A DNA stretch of 64,000 nt from positions 31,239 to 95,238 of the forward strand of contig JAGCNL010000055.1 in NCBI GenBank assembly GCA_017645945.1, read 5' to 3'. The notes below the pieces were generated by a model. It searched no databases, had not been told where the DNA came from, and was given only the letters and a program-made list of their open reading frames with translations. A program made the position numbers and the translations under genes. Positions 45,902-56,668 of the stretch are shown here, in pieces; position 1 is the first letter of the stretch; every line of letters begins with the position of its first letter. Source of the DNA: Salinivirgaceae bacterium (GTDB taxonomy: Bacteria; Bacteroidota; Bacteroidia; Bacteroidales; SZUA-534).

Positions 45902-48900
45902 TTATCTGCGTTCCAATTTTTTGACAGCTGTTGGAGTCATGTTGCCGCTGTAGATGCTGTACATCTCGACAAACAACTCGTTCAACTCATTGTACAATTC
46001 GGTCTGCTTGTAGGTCTGCAGTGTTTCGGTAATCCACTGGGCGTTCACCATGCACATTTGGCGCTTGCTGTCGTTTGCAGTGTAGAACGGCGCTGGCAGT
46101 TGCCCGTAGTAGAGCAGGTCGTTGTAGGCTGTGTTGAAGATTTCAGTGGCAATCTCGCGAGCTTGCGGATAGTTGCACTCAAAAAGCGCGTCGATGAACT
46201 TCGAATCGTAGTATGTCAGACGCACCTTCTCGACAGGCAGCACCTCAAAGCAGCGTTTGATAACCTCTTGAGCCTTGTCGGTTTTGCCTTCCTGCTGAAG
46301 TGCGATGGCCAGACGGCCGAAATTGTTGCGCAACTTCACAATCTGCAAAGTGCGGCGGATGTTCTCGTCGAGATAAACCTTCGGGTCACCCATGTTGCCC
46401 CAGCGGAACTTGTTCATCATGTTGTCGTAGAGCACATCGGTGTCGATGCGACCAACGCTCATCATGTCGTACTTGGTCTTGATTGGCACCAAACGATAGG
46501 CGAATCCCTCGCACTGGAAGTAGTCGCGCAGGTTGGTGTCGTTGCCCGGACCAACTGACACAAAGTAAATCGGGCGGTCCCAGTTCGAGTTGGCAACAAG
46601 GTCGAGAATCATCAGTTCGTTCTTCAGAATGTAGCGCGATGTCAGACTCCAAGCCATTTCGTCAACAATCTGTGCCGAATCCTTAGCCTTGACAACACCC
46701 TTACGTAGAATCTCATCCTTGTTGATGGCCATTTTCAGCTTCTTAGTCGGGAAGTAGTCGATGGTCTCGTTGTAGTTGGTTGTCAAGCGGGTCTGCGGGT
46801 TATCGCTCTTGATGAAATCTATAACATCCTTCAGCTCCTGTGCATCCTTAATCTTGTCGTAAACAGGCAGCTGGTCGCGGGTGCCGGTCTCATACTGGTT
46901 GTGAGTCATGCTGAACGGCACTGGCTCGCTCTCATAGTATTTCGACTTCATCTGGTCGATATACCAGTCGGTGATGAGGTACGGCAGGCAGATTACGCGC
47001 ACATCGGTGCGGACGCCCTCAACCTCCTGAATGTACCACAACGGGAAGGTGTCGTTGTCGCCGTTAGTGAAGATTATGGCGTTCGGCTCGCACGTCTGCA
47101 GGTAGTTCCAAGCCACATCATGGCAGATGTAGCGGTTGCTGCGGTCGTGGTCGTCCCAGTTCTGAGCGCACATGATGCCTGGAACAAACAGGCACACGGC
47201 TGTTGCTACGGCTGCCGACGGTACTTCCTTGGTCACCTTATTCAGCCACTCGTAGATGGCCATCACGCCAAGGCCAATCCATATCGCAAAAGCGTAGAAC
47301 GAGCCCGCGTAGGCATAGTCACGCTCACGCGGCTGGCGCGGATACTGGTTCAGATAGACCACAATGGCCAATCCAGTGAGGACGAACAGCGCCATCACAA
47401 CCCAGAAGTTCTTCTTGTCGCGATTCAGCTGATAGAAGAGACCAATCAGGCCAAGAATAAGCGGCAGGAAGTAGTATTTGTTGGTGGCGCGGTTGTTTGC
47501 GTACTCTGATGGCAGATTGTCCTGCGGACCAAGTCGCATCTCGTCGATGAACTTGATACCGCTTATCCAGTTGCCGCTCATGTTGTCGCCGTCGCCCTGA
47601 ATATCGTTCTGGCGGCCGACAAAGTTCCACATGAAGTAGCGGAAATACATGAATCCGCACTGGTAGCGCAGGAAGTAGCGCAGATTCTCGCCAAAGGTGG
47701 GTTTCACCATTGTCTCCATCTCGCCCTGGTTGTTGCGCACCTTCACCTTGCGGCCTTTGATGCTGCCCCAATATTTGTAATCCTCAACGTGTTCGGCCTT
47801 GCTGCTCCACATTCGCGGGAAGATGGTACACATGGCCTTATTATAGTTGTATTCCAGTTTTTCACTTCCCTCAACATACTTGCCGTCCTTCTGAATCCAT
47901 GATTTGCCAGTGTGCTTGTAAGGGTCCTCGAGATCGACAGGCGCGTTGTAGTACTGTCCGTAGATGAGCGGGCAGCTGCCGTACTGGTCGCGGTTCAGGT
48001 AGCTCAACAGCGAGTAGGCGTCTTCAGGGTCGTTCTGGTCGATTGGCGGAGTGGCCAGCGAGCGCACAACGATGGTTGCGTAAGAGCCGTAGCCGATAAG
48101 CAGAACTGCCACAGCCAGCAAAATGGTGTTCCAAACTGGTTTGCTATTCTTTTGGGTGTAGACAATGCCCCAAGTGAACAGGCCAGCTAGCAGCACAATC
48201 ATGAACAGAAGGCCGCTGTTGTAACCCAGTCCGAAGCCGTTGACAAAGATGCGGTCGAAGAAGAATCCAAGTTTGACCACGCCCGGGATGATTCCCCACA
48301 TGGTGCCGCCCAGAATGACGCACGAAACGAGCAGAGCCACAATCACACCTTTCGGAGTAATGGTCTGGCTCTTCTTGAAATAGTAAACCAGCGCAATAGC
48401 CGGAATTGTAAGCAGGTTCAAAAGGTGAACGCCAATCGATATACCGATGACGTAAGCGATGAGCAGCAGCCAGCGGTTGCTGTATTTCTCGTCGGCAACA
48501 TCGCTCCATTTCAGAATGGCCCAGAACACAAAGGCCGTCAGCAGCGACGATGATGCGTAAACCTCGCCCTCAACAGCCGAGAACCAGAATGTGTCAGAGA
48601 ATGTGTAGGCCAGCGAGCCAATGAAAGCACTGCCCAAGATGGCAATCTGCCAGCCGAGACTGAGCTCGTCAGCATTCTTGCGTGTGAGGCGGCGGCCCAG
48701 ATGGGTGATGGTCCAGAACAGGAACAAGATGGTTCCGCCCGAAGCCAAAGCCGACATAATGTTGACCCACATTGCCACTTTCGTGACGTCGCCGGCGGCA
48801 AAGTTGCTGAAGAATCGAGTCATCAGCATAAAGAACGGTGCGCCAGGGGGGTGCCCCACTTCGAGTTTGTAGCCCGTGGCAATGAACTCGCCGCAGTCCC

Positions 48901-48997
48901 AGAAACTGGCTGTCGGCTCAATGGTTGCAATATAAACCGATGACGCAATGGCAAAGGTTATCCAACCGATGATGAGATTGAGTTTTTGAAACTTCAT
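45902..48997 (-). CDS. DUF2723 / GT117-family membrane glycosyltransferase
   Basis: Protein of 1031 residues. The first 560 residues hold about 12 membrane segments (for example LNLIIGWITFAIASSVYIAT, VIVALLVSCVILGGTMWGII), with the family motifs EPTASFWDCGEFIATGYKLE and VGHPPGAPFFML at the N-terminus; the Asp-Glu pair there is where GT-C enzymes keep their catalytic acid. The remainder is periplasmic, with helical repeats near the end. The fold is related to protein O-mannosyltransferases, and the family is common in Bacteroidota. A role in transferring a lipid-linked sugar to secreted proteins is an inference. A flippase gene lies 50 bases upstream on the same strand, so they are probably co-transcribed. 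Confidence 0.9.
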   Translation of the reverse strand: MKFQKLNLIIGWITFAIASSVYIATIEPTASFWDCGEFIATGYKLEVGHPPGAPFFMLMTRFFSNFAAGDVTKVAMWVNIMSALASGGTILFLFWTITHLGRRLTRKNADELSLGWQIAILGSAFIGSLAYTFSDTFWFSAVEGEVYASSSLLTAFVFWAILKWSDVADEKYSNRWLLLIAYVIGISIGVHLLNLLTIPAIALVYYFKKSQTITPKGVIVALLVSCVILGGTMWGIIPGVVKLGFFFDRIFVNGFGLGYNSGLLFMIVLLAGLFTWGIVYTQKNSKPVWNTILLAVAVLLIGYGSYATIVVRSLATPPIDQNDPEDAYSLLSYLNRDQYGSCPLIYGQYYNAPVDLEDPYKHTGKSWIQKDGKYVEGSEKLEYNYNKAMCTIFPRMWSSKAEHVEDYKYWGSIKGRKVKVRNNQGEMETMVKPTFGENLRYFLRYQCGFMYFRYFMWNFVGRQNDIQGDGDNMSGNWISGIKFIDEMRLGPQDNLPSEYANNRATNKYYFLPLILGLIGLFYQLNRDKKNFWVVMALFVLTGLAIVVYLNQYPRQPRERDYAYAGSFYAFAIWIGLGVMAIYEWLNKVTKEVPSAAVATAVCLFVPGIMCAQNWDDHDRSNRYICHDVAWNYLQTCEPNAIIFTNGDNDTFPLWYIQEVEGVRTDVRVICLPYLITDWYIDQMKSKYYESEPVPFSMTHNQYETGTRDQLPVYDKIKDAQELKDVIDFIKSDNPQTRLTTNYNETIDYFPTKKLKMAINKDEILRKGVVKAKDSAQIVDEMAWSLTSRYILKNELMILDLVANSNWDRPIYFVSVGPGNDTNLRDYFQCEGFAYRLVPIKTKYDMMSVGRIDTDVLYDNMMNKFRWGNMGDPKVYLDENIRRTLQIVKLRNNFGRLAIALQQEGKTDKAQEVIKRCFEVLPVEKVRLTYYDSKFIDALFECNYPQAREIATEIFNTAYNDLLYYGQLPAPFYTANDSKRQMCMVNAQWITETLQTYKQTELYNELNELFVEMYSIYSGNMTPTAVKKLERR

Positions 48998-49046
48998 TTT
49001 TATTTAGTTATAACTTATTTGAGTTCTTCGTTCTCGGGATTTCAAT

Positions 49047-50495
49047 TCATCCCTCTTCTTTCATTTTCAACAATTTAACAAAATCGTCAACACTGACGAG
49101 CCGCAAAACAAAAGCCCATAAACCAGCGGCGAGAAGCATTATCAGTGCGTTGCAGCTCCAGCCGAATGGCAGATGCGTTGAGGCGAAACCGAAGGCGACA
49201 ATACCTAAAACGTATATTAAAAGCATGTATTGCGTATGCCCTCGAAATTTGAGGCCAAAAATAGAAAAAGCTATGGCAATTTGGGCAAAAGCAGTCAAAC
49301 TTTGTGTAGCAAGGCTCACAATGGCCGCTCCGAACGCCCCGTAGCGCGGTATCAGCACAAAATTCATCGCAATGTTGAAAACCATTCCGCAAAACGCCAC
49401 AATGTTGAGTTGGCGCAGACTGCCGTTGGCCGTGAGCAGCGTGCCGTAGATGTAAACCATTGATATTGCCACAAATCCGCTGATAAGGAGTGCAAAAATC
49501 GGTGCCGATTCAGCAACATGACTGCTGTAGAGCAAGTCCATGACCTGACCGCGGTAGAAAACGCACGCGGCAGCTCCGGCAACCACGGGCACGGCCATTG
49601 CCACGGTGGAGAGTTTGAGCAGACTAGCTACATTCTCGCGCTGCTTAATCATCCGAGAGAACATGGGCAGCAGCAGATTGGCGAATAACAGCGCGAACAT
49701 GCAGCAAGCATCCGAAATGCGAAAAGCCTGAGCGTAGATGCCTGCCTGCACCTTGCCGTCGGGCAGAAGGCGCTCGAGCATCACCGAATCGATGCGGTTG
49801 TAGAGCGACATGAGCAGTGTGAGCAGTGCAAACGGAAAACTCTTGCGCAGCACTTCGAGCGAAAATTGCAGATTGAACGTCGGGCGGAACGTGGGCGCAT
49901 GAATGAAAACCAGCACAAACGCTACCGCCGCTGTGAGCAGATAAGCACCCGTCTGCGCATAGACAAACCACTCTATGCGGAACGGCTGGCTGGTGATGTT
50001 GCCCCAGAGCAACAGGCTGCAAATCACAATCATAACCACACGGTCAAGCACTGACATGATGCTATCGGTCTTGAAGAGCTGCAACCCCGCCAGATTGGAA
50101 CGCAGATAGAGAATCAGCGCCAGCAGGAATTGATTGAATGTAAGGAACATCAGCATTGCAAGCTGATGACTGTTGTAGTTGCAGAGCCATGCCGCAGCCA
50201 TACTCACCACAAAATAGGAAACACCAAGTATCAGCCTGAGTGTGAAGATGTTGGAAAAGTTGAGTGTCAATCCACTTTCGTTCTGAGATATGTTGCGGTT
50301 GTTGTAGTTGGTGATGCCCAAATCGAGCAAAATATTGAGAATGAGTGAAAAATTGAACAACGCAAAGTAGAATCCATACTGCTCAGCGCCCACAACGTTC
50401 TGCACAGTGCGGTCGATTCCGAAAACCCAGAAAGGCTTAACCAGCAGGTTCAGGAAGACAACAAGAATTAGATTCAGTATGAATTTGCGTCTCAA
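49047..50495 (-). CDS. Polysaccharide/lipid-linked glycan flippase (Wzx/MATE-like)
   Basis: Protein of about 482 residues with 12-14 hydrophobic segments and the MOP-superfamily N-terminus (FWVFGIDRTVQNVVGAEQYG, FSLILNILLDLGITNYNNRN). It should flip a polyprenol-linked sugar across the inner membrane. No ATG is available: TTG at 50516 and TTG at 50495 are both possible. The promoter element TACTTTTG (50519-50526, minus) places transcription start inside or after the first TTG, so 50495 is chosen. It is the first gene of a pair with the GT117 enzyme. Confidence 0.88.
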   Translation of the reverse strand: MRRKFILNLILVVFLNLLVKPFWVFGIDRTVQNVVGAEQYGFYFALFNFSLILNILLDLGITNYNNRNISQNESGLTLNFSNIFTLRLILGVSYFVVSMAAAWLCNYNSHQLAMLMFLTFNQFLLALILYLRSNLAGLQLFKTDSIMSVLDRVVMIVICSLLLWGNITSQPFRIEWFVYAQTGAYLLTAAVAFVLVFIHAPTFRPTFNLQFSLEVLRKSFPFALLTLLMSLYNRIDSVMLERLLPDGKVQAGIYAQAFRISDACCMFALLFANLLLPMFSRMIKQRENVASLLKLSTVAMAVPVVAGAAACVFYRGQVMDLLYSSHVAESAPIFALLISGFVAISMVYIYGTLLTANGSLRQLNIVAFCGMVFNIAMNFVLIPRYGAFGAAIVSLATQSLTAFAQIAIAFSIFGLKFRGHTQYMLLIYVLGIVAFGFASTHLPFGWSCNALIMLLAAGLWAFVLRLVSVDDFVKLLKMKEEG

Positions 50496-50518
50496 GATTG
50501 TTCGCGATAAAAACAATG

Positions 50519-50526
50519 CAAAAGTA
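50519..50526 (-). promoter_or_regulatory. -7 promoter element of the flippase gene
   Basis: TACTTTTG on the minus strand matches TAnnTTTG; a T-rich block about 18 bases upstream may be the -33 element. It decides between the two possible TTG starts of the flippase. Confidence 0.55.
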
Positions 50527-50592
50527 CGAAAGCCGAGGACATTAAAAAGTTAAAATCTGCTCAATTGGTGTCATTTGCGTTCTAATCGCGAT

Positions 50593-50600
50593 TATCTTTG
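50593..50600 (+). promoter_or_regulatory. -7 promoter element of the serine hydrolase gene
   Basis: TATCTTTG matches the consensus and lies 19 bases before the ATG at 50619. TTTG at 50574-50577 is a possible but close -33 element. It is divergent with the flippase promoter, 66 bases apart. Confidence 0.6.
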
Positions 50601-50618
50601 CGGCCACATTGAAAAACA

Positions 50619-51899
50619 ATGATTACAAACTGCATAAAACAAAATTGGCCGATGCTTGCAGCCGCTGCGCTGATGGTGATCGTGTGCCATGTAGGCAACC
50701 GCCCCAACAGCTCCGAGCCTGCTGAAGCCATTGTTGTTGAGCAGCAGGAAGTCAGCCACTGCACCTTCACCAGCGAGCAAATGGCCAATGTTGACAATGT
50801 CGTCAAGAAAAAAATCCAAAGCGGCGATTTCAGCGGTGTAATTCTTATCGGGCAGAAAAACAACATTTTATACGAACAAGCCTACGGATTGGCCAACACT
50901 GTTGAGAACGAGCCAATCACTGACACCACTGCGTTTCAGTTGGCGTCGGTTTCTAAACAGTTCACCGCCGTGGCCATTCTGCAGCTCTATGAGCGCGGGA
51001 AGTTGCAACTGAACGATTATGTCGCCCAATATCTGCCTGGCTTCCCCTACCCCGACATCACCATCCACCAACTGCTTGTGCACCGCTCGGGCCTGCCCAA
51101 CTATCACTATTTGTGCGACCGAAAGCCGATGCTCAACGACCCCTATTTCAGCAACCAGCAGATTGTGGCCGACCTGATTGAAGCCAATGCGGGCCGATAT
51201 TTCCGCCCTGGCCGCCAGTTCCAATACAGTAATACTGGTTACGCGGTTCTGGCTGCGGTGGTTGAGGCTGTATCGGGTTTAAAATTCGAGAACTATCTGG
51301 AAAACAATATTTTCAAGCCGCTGGGAATGACGCATACATTCACCTACCGTGCAATGCAAAGCGTCAGCTATCCGCCGCGCGCCATCGGATATGTCAGTCG
51401 CCGCACTCCTGCCGATGACAACTATCTCGACCATTATTTGGGCGACAAAGGCATCTACTCAACCGCCACCGACCTTTTCCGCTGGGACCAGGGGCTCTAT
51501 TCCGGCAAAATCATCAATCCTGACACGCTGCAATTGGCCTTCCAGCCCATGGGGCGCCGCATACGCTTCGGCACCAACTATGGCTACGGCTGGCGACTGA
51601 CAACCTACGCCGACAGCATCCCAATTCAATTCCACAGCGGCTGGTGGCACGGATTCAAAACCATGCTTGTCCGTGTGCCGTACGACACCACCACCATTGT
51701 TGTTCTGCGCAACAGCAGCAACCGCAGCGGCGGCATTGCCATGACACAACTACTTGACATTCTGTACTCTAAAGCTCCAACCGACACAACTCTGTTCGAC
51801 ACGGACCATTCCGATGCCGACGAAATAACTGAGCCCGACACCACTTCCGATTCCGCTATCGATTCGATTATTACGGGAAGTGCCGATAAAAACTTCTGA
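50619..51899 (+). CDS. Secreted serine hydrolase, beta-lactamase/PBP4-like
   Basis: Protein of 426 residues with an N-terminal hydrophobic segment (WPMLAAAALMVIVCHVG) that exports or anchors it. The serine-hydrolase (beta-lactamase class C-like) domain has the nucleophile motif SVSK (LASVSKQFTAVAIL, near residues 109-112), YSN (FQYSNTGYAVLAA) and HSGW in place of KTG (QFHSGWWHGFK), all in the right order. The last 40 residues are acidic and Thr/Asp/Ser-rich. Many such proteins are peptidases or esterases of the periplasm; activity on beta-lactams is not implied. Confidence 0.9.
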   Translation: MITNCIKQNWPMLAAAALMVIVCHVGNRPNSSEPAEAIVVEQQEVSHCTFTSEQMANVDNVVKKKIQSGDFSGVILIGQKNNILYEQAYGLANTVENEPITDTTAFQLASVSKQFTAVAILQLYERGKLQLNDYVAQYLPGFPYPDITIHQLLVHRSGLPNYHYLCDRKPMLNDPYFSNQQIVADLIEANAGRYFRPGRQFQYSNTGYAVLAAVVEAVSGLKFENYLENNIFKPLGMTHTFTYRAMQSVSYPPRAIGYVSRRTPADDNYLDHYLGDKGIYSTATDLFRWDQGLYSGKIINPDTLQLAFQPMGRRIRFGTNYGYGWRLTTYADSIPIQFHSGWWHGFKTMLVRVPYDTTTIVVLRNSSNRSGGIAMTQLLDILYSKAPTDTTLFDTDHSDADEITEPDTTSDSAIDSIITGSADKNF

Positions 51900-51936
51900 T
51901 TCAAATTCTCCCTTCATTAGCTGAAGTTATTTTTTC

Positions 51937-51967
51937 TTTGCATATATAAGATAAATGCCTATATTTG
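51937..51967 (+). promoter_or_regulatory. Consensus promoter of the rimP-nusA-infB operon
   Basis: TTTG at 51937-51940 and TATATTTG at 51960-51967, exactly 19 bases apart, match the Bacteroidota promoter consensus at every position. The leader from about base 51974 to the rimP start is about 57 bases. Confidence 0.85.
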
Positions 51968-51991
51968 CGGCGTTTTCGTGGAGAATTGATT

Positions 51992-52019
51992 CAGGGGGCA
52001 AGCAAGTCCCCTGTTTTAT
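51992..52019 (+). promoter_or_regulatory. Hairpin in the rimP leader
   Basis: CAGGGG and CCCCTG form a 6-pair stem around GCAAGCAAGT, followed by TTTTATT. It lies between the promoter and the rimP ATG and could act as an attenuator or protein-binding site for operon control; its short U-run makes complete termination unlikely. Confidence 0.5.
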
Positions 52020-52030
52020 TAGAGTAAACT

Positions 52031-52495
52031 ATGATAGACAAAAAACAAATTGAAGAGATTGTTCTGAGCCGCATCGCCGAAAGCGACTTGTTTCTGGTTG
52101 AAGTTAAGGTAGATACGCAGAACAACATCACCGTAACGCTCGACTCGCCCGAGGGCATTTCTGTCGATACTTGCGTGGAGATGAGCCAGTACATCGAGTC
52201 GCAGCTCGACCGCGAGAAGGAAGATTTTGCGCTCGAGGTGTCGTCACCAGGTGTGGGACAGCCGCTCAAAGTGCTGCAGCAGTACACAAAAATACTGAAC
52301 GGCACAGTGGAAGTGCTTCTCAACAGCGGCATCAAACTCAACGGAATCCTGCGCGAGGCAAACGCTGAAGGCATTTTGCTCGAGTATGAGGCAAAAGAGA
52401 AGCCCGAAGGCGCAAAACGTCCCGTAAAGGTTACTAAAACAGAGCCTTACGCATTCACCGAGATTAAATCAGTCAAGGAAACAATAATTTTTTAA
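52031..52495 (+). CDS. rimP: Ribosome maturation factor RimP
   Basis: Protein of 154 residues, needed for assembly of the 30S subunit. The N-terminal domain contains LFLVEVKVDTQNNITVTLDS and the family signature LDREKEDFALEVSSPGVGQPL, followed by the C-terminal SH3-like barrel (LNGILREANAEGILLEYE). First gene of the rimP-nusA-infB operon; nusA starts 24 bases after its stop. Confidence 0.95.
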   Translation: MIDKKQIEEIVLSRIAESDLFLVEVKVDTQNNITVTLDSPEGISVDTCVEMSQYIESQLDREKEDFALEVSSPGVGQPLKVLQQYTKILNGTVEVLLNSGIKLNGILREANAEGILLEYEAKEKPEGAKRPVKVTKTEPYAFTEIKSVKETIIF

Positions 52496-52519
52496 CATAA
52501 ACAGATAAAAAGAGAAAAC

Positions 52520-53743
52520 ATGAATCTAACCGACACATTTTCAGAGTTTAAGGAACTGAAAAACATTGACCGCCCCACAATGATGAGGGTTTTGGAAGAC
52601 GTGTTCCGCAGCACATTGGTCAAGCAGTACGGCACCGATGAGAATTTCGACATCATCATCAACATCGACAAGGGCGACTTTGAGATTTGGCGCAACCGCG
52701 AGGTGGTTGAGGATGCCGATTTGAAGGACCCCAACAAGGAGATTTCGCTCACCGAGGCCAAGAAAATCGACGAGGATTATGAGGTCGGCGAGGAAGTGTC
52801 GGACGAGGTGCAGATGAAGGATTTCGGCCGCCGTTCAATCCTGACACTCCGCCAGAACCTGACCACCCGCATTATGGAACTCGAGAAGGACCAACTCTAC
52901 GCCAAATACAAAGACCGCATCGGCGAGATTGTGACTGGCGAGGTTTACCAGGTTTGGAAGAAAGAGATAATGATTATCGACGACGACGGCAACGAGTTGA
53001 TTATGCCGAAGACCGAGCAGATCCCGAGCGACTATTTCCGCAAGGGAGACAGCGTCCGCGCAGTTGTGGTTCGTGTGGAGATGCGCAACTCAACCCCGCT
53101 GGTAATCCTTTCGCGTACAAGCCCGCTGTTCCTTGAAAGGCTGTTCGAACTTGAGGTTCCCGAGATTTTCGACGGACTCATCACCATCAAGAATATAAAG
53201 CGCATCCCAGGCGAGCGTGCCAAAGTGGCCGTTGAGTCGTACGACGAGCGCATCGACCCAGTTGGAGCCTGCGTTGGTATGAAGGGCGCCCGCATCCACG
53301 GCATTGTCCGCGAGTTGCGCAACGAGAACATCGACGTCATCAACTACACCAACAACATCTCGCTCTACATCTCGCGCGCTTTGAGCCCAGCCAAAGTTTC
53401 GCAGATTAAGATTAACGACGAGACCAAGAAAGCCGATGTTTACCTTGAGCCCGACCAGGTGTCGCTGGCTATCGGCAAGGGCGGAACCAACATCAAACTG
53501 GCAAGCCAGCTGACTGGTTATGAGATTGATGTTTACCGCGAATCGGTTGACGAGGAAGATGTTGACCTTGAGGAATTTGCAGATGAAATCGACGGATGGG
53601 TACTCGACGCACTGAAGGCTATCGGCTGCGATACCGCCAAGAGCGTTCTGGAAATTCCGGCCGCCGAGCTTGTGCACCGCACTGACCTTGAGGAAAGCAC
53701 AATTAACGATGTGCTCAAAATACTGAAGGCTGAATTTGAATAA
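52520..53743 (+). CDS. nusA: Transcription termination/antitermination factor NusA
   Basis: Protein of 407 residues. The N-terminal RNA-polymerase-binding domain ([20 protein letters not shown]) is followed by an S1 domain ([20 protein letters not shown]), then KH domains ([40 protein letters not shown]). The C-terminal acidic repeats of E. coli NusA are mostly missing; instead a short helix-hairpin segment ([19 protein letters not shown]) is present, as is usual in Bacteroidota. It controls pausing and termination. Confidence 0.97.
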   Translation: MNLTDTFSEFKELKNIDRPTMMRVLEDVFRSTLVKQYGTDENFDIIINIDKGDFEIWRNREVVEDADLKDPNKEISLTEAKKIDEDYEVGEEVSDEVQMKDFGRRSILTLRQNLTTRIMELEKDQLYAKYKDRIGEIVTGEVYQVWKKEIMIIDDDGNELIMPKTEQIPSDYFRKGDSVRAVVVRVEMRNSTPLVILSRTSPLFLERLFELEVPEIFDGLITIKNIKRIPGERAKVAVESYDERIDPVGACVGMKGARIHGIVRELRNENIDVINYTNNISLYISRALSPAKVSQIKINDETKKADVYLEPDQVSLAIGKGGTNIKLASQLTGYEIDVYRESVDEEDVDLEEFADEIDGWVLDALKAIGCDTAKSVLEIPAAELVHRTDLEESTINDVLKILKAEFE

Positions 53744-53799
53744 CGGCTATCGGCAACAGAAACAGATTCCAGTTAATTAACAAACTCTATAAGAAGCAA

Positions 53800-56625
53800 A
53801 TGACAGATTACAAGCCACTGAGATTAAGTAAGATAGCACGTGATTTTGGCGTGGGCGTCAACACTGTGCTCGAATTTCTGCATAAAAAGGGAATTTCCGC
53901 CGACGACGGCCCGAACACCAAGATTGAGCTGGATGTATACCAGATTCTGCAAAAGGAATACAGCACCGACATCAAGGTGAAAGAGGCATCAGAAAAGATT
54001 GAACTCAACGCCATGAGAGCCAAAAAAGAGTCAATCTACGCTGACGACGAATTTTCTGTGCAGGAATCGGAACAGGCTAAAAAAGAGCCTGCTGCGCCCA
54101 AGAAAGAAGAGTTTGTTGACACGAAAGTCGAGAAACTGCAAGGCCCGAACGTGGTGGGCAAAATCGACCTGAACAAAAAGCCTGAGAAGAAGTCGGAGCC
54201 GGCACCTGCAAAGCAGCAGCCTGTGGCATCGGCCAATCCGAAGGGCGAGCAGCCACGTCCGAAACAGCCAGAGCCGGAACTCATCCGCACAAAGGTGGAG
54301 CCGGTGAAAGACGTGAAGATTTTGGGCAAAATCGAACTTGACCAGCTGAACAGCAAAACGCGCCCAGCTAAGAAATCGAAGGAGGAGAAGGCCAAAGAGC
54401 GCAAAGAGCGCGAGGCTCAGACCCGCAAGATGCAGCAGACGCAGCAACAGCAAGGCAAGAAAGATGATAACCAGCCACAACGCACTGAACCCGAATTCAT
54501 TAACACCAAAGTTGAGAAGCTTCAGGGCCCGAACGTAGTTGGCAAAATCGACCTGAACGACCGCAAATTTGCAGGTCCGGGCAGCGGCGACGAATTCGGA
54601 AAGAAGAAAAAACGCAAACGCATACAGAAAGACCGCGTCGATGTGGGCGCGCCAATGGAAGGCAAAGGCGGCAAGGGCGGAAAAGGTGCCAAAGGCGCAT
54701 CGAAATTCCTGAAAAAGGAAGTGAACGAGGAAGATGTGCAGAAGCAGATTAAAGACACTCTGGCACGTCTGCAGGCCCCGAAAGGCAAGAGCAAGACCAG
54801 TGTTCACCGCCGTGAGAAACGTGAGGATGTAAGACAGAAATCAGCGGAGGAGATTGAGCGTCAGGAAGCAGAAAAGATGGTGCTGAAAGTAACTGAATTC
54901 GTTTCAGTTAACGAATTGGCAACCATGATGAACGTTTCAGTGACCGAAGTCATCTCAACCTGTATGAACCTTGGTCTGTTTGTGTCTATCAACCAGCGAC
55001 TTGACGCTGAGACAATGGCCTTGGTTGCCGATGAGTTCGGCTACAAGATGCAGTTTGTTAGCGCCGACCTGCTCGACGCCATCGCTGATGAGGAGGACAA
55101 AGAGGAGGATTTGGTTCCACGTCCGCCAATCATCACCGTCATGGGCCACGTCGACCATGGTAAGACATCACTGCTCGACCATATCCGCAACGCCAACGTG
55201 ATTGCGGGCGAGGCTGGTGGTATCACCCAGCACATTGGCGCCTACAGCGTGGTGCTGAAGAACGGCAAGACTATCACCTTCCTCGACACCCCAGGTCACG
55301 AGGCGTTCACCGCAATGCGTGCCCGTGGTGCTCAAATTACTGATATTGTTATTATTGTGATTGCAGCCGATGACAGCATCATGCCGCAGACCATTGAGGC
55401 CATCAACCACGCGCAAGCTGCCGGCGTTCCTATCGTTTTCGCAATCAACAAGATTGATAAACCGGGTGCAAACCCCGATAAGATAAAAGAGGCTTTGGCC
55501 AACATGAACCTTTTGGTTGAGGAATGGGGCGGCAAATATCAGTCGCAGGACATCTCAGCAAAAAAAGGCATCAACGTTGCCGAACTGCTCGACAAGGTTC
55601 TGCTTGAGGCCGAACTGCTTGACCTTAAGGCAAATCCGAACAAATTAGCTTCGGGAACTGTTATCGAGTCAGCTTTGGACAAAGGCCGCGGCTACGTGAC
55701 CACAGTGCTTGTGCAAAGCGGTACGCTGAAGGTGGGCGACATTGTGCTTGCCGGCAGCTTCACAGGCCACGTAAAGGCAATGTACAACGAGCGCAGCGGC
55801 AAGATTACCGAGGCTGGCCCATCAACACCAGCTCTCATACTTGGCCTGAACGGCGCACCGCAGGCAGGCGACAAATTCAATGTTGTGAGCACCGACAAAG
55901 AGGCCCGCGACATTGCCAACCGCCGTATGCAGCTGCAGCGTGAGCAAGGCTTGCGTACCCAGAAGCACCTGACATTGGCTGACCTTGGCCGCCGCAAAGC
56001 CATTGGCGACTTCCATGAGCTCAACATCATTGTCAAGGCCGACGTTGACGGTTCAGCAGAGGCATTGCAGGATTCACTCATTAAACTCTCGACACCAGAA
56101 ATTCAAGTCAACGTCATCCACAAGGCCGTTGGTCAGATTTCAGAATCAGACGTTACGCTGGCCGCAGCATCCGATGCCATCATCGTCGGATTCCAGGTGC
56201 GCCCGTCAATGGATGCACGCAAGCTGGCCGAGCGCGAGCAGGTGGATATCCGCTTGTACTCAATCATCTACGATGCCATCAACGAGGTGAAGGACGCTAT
56301 GGAAGGCATGCTTTCGCCAGAAATCAAGGAAGAGGTTATCGGTACAGTCGAGATTCGCGAGGTCTTCAAGATTTCGAAAGTCGGCTCGGTGGCTGGTTGC
56401 TTTGTCCGCGACGGCAAGGTGCGCCGCACATCGAAAGTGCGCGTCATCCGCGATGGTATTGTGGTTTACACTGGCGAGCTCGGCTCACTCAAACGCTTCA
56501 AGGACGACGCCAAAGAGGTGCTCACCGGCATGGAGTGCGGTCTGAACATCGACAAATACAACGACATCAAAGTTGGCGATGTGATTGAGGTTTACGAGGA
56601 GACTGAGGTTAAGCGTACTCTGTAA
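53800..56625 (+). CDS. infB: Translation initiation factor IF-2
   Basis: Protein of 941 residues. An N-terminal IF2_N-like segment ([20 protein letters not shown]) is followed by a roughly 300-residue Lys/Glu/Pro/Gln-rich linker containing three related blocks ([18 protein letters not shown] and variants). The G domain begins near residue 446: [49 protein letters not shown]. Domains II-IV complete the C-terminus with the fMet-tRNA-binding part. It positions initiator tRNA on the 30S subunit. Last gene of its operon, followed by a strong terminator. Confidence 0.98.
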   Translation: MTDYKPLRLSKIARDFGVGVNTVLEFLHKKGISADDGPNTKIELDVYQILQKEYSTDIKVKEASEKIELNAMRAKKESIYADDEFSVQESEQAKKEPAAPKKEEFVDTKVEKLQGPNVVGKIDLNKKPEKKSEPAPAKQQPVASANPKGEQPRPKQPEPELIRTKVEPVKDVKILGKIELDQLNSKTRPAKKSKEEKAKERKEREAQTRKMQQTQQQQGKKDDNQPQRTEPEFINTKVEKLQGPNVVGKIDLNDRKFAGPGSGDEFGKKKKRKRIQKDRVDVGAPMEGKGGKGGKGAKGASKFLKKEVNEEDVQKQIKDTLARLQAPKGKSKTSVHRREKREDVRQKSAEEIERQEAEKMVLKVTEFVSVNELATMMNVSVTEVISTCMNLGLFVSINQRLDAETMALVADEFGYKMQFVSADLLDAIADEEDKEEDLVPRPPIITVMGHVDHGKTSLLDHIRNANVIAGEAGGITQHIGAYSVVLKNGKTITFLDTPGHEAFTAMRARGAQITDIVIIVIAADDSIMPQTIEAINHAQAAGVPIVFAINKIDKPGANPDKIKEALANMNLLVEEWGGKYQSQDISAKKGINVAELLDKVLLEAELLDLKANPNKLASGTVIESALDKGRGYVTTVLVQSGTLKVGDIVLAGSFTGHVKAMYNERSGKITEAGPSTPALILGLNGAPQAGDKFNVVSTDKEARDIANRRMQLQREQGLRTQKHLTLADLGRRKAIGDFHELNIIVKADVDGSAEALQDSLIKLSTPEIQVNVIHKAVGQISESDVTLAAASDAIIVGFQVRPSMDARKLAEREQVDIRLYSIIYDAINEVKDAMEGMLSPEIKEEVIGTVEIREVFKISKVGSVAGCFVRDGKVRRTSKVRVIRDGIVVYTGELGSLKRFKDDAKEVLTGMECGLNIDKYNDIKVGDVIEVYEETEVKRTL

Positions 56626-56668
56626 CAATCTGTTCTACCATAAGAACATTTTTTAAGTTAAACATGGG

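Noticed and set aside
50619..51899. Antibiotic resistance beta-lactamase
   Set aside because: The serine hydrolase has SVSK and YSN but HSG in place of KTG and an acidic tail. This fits the broad beta-lactamase-like esterase/peptidase family and not a known class C resistance enzyme.
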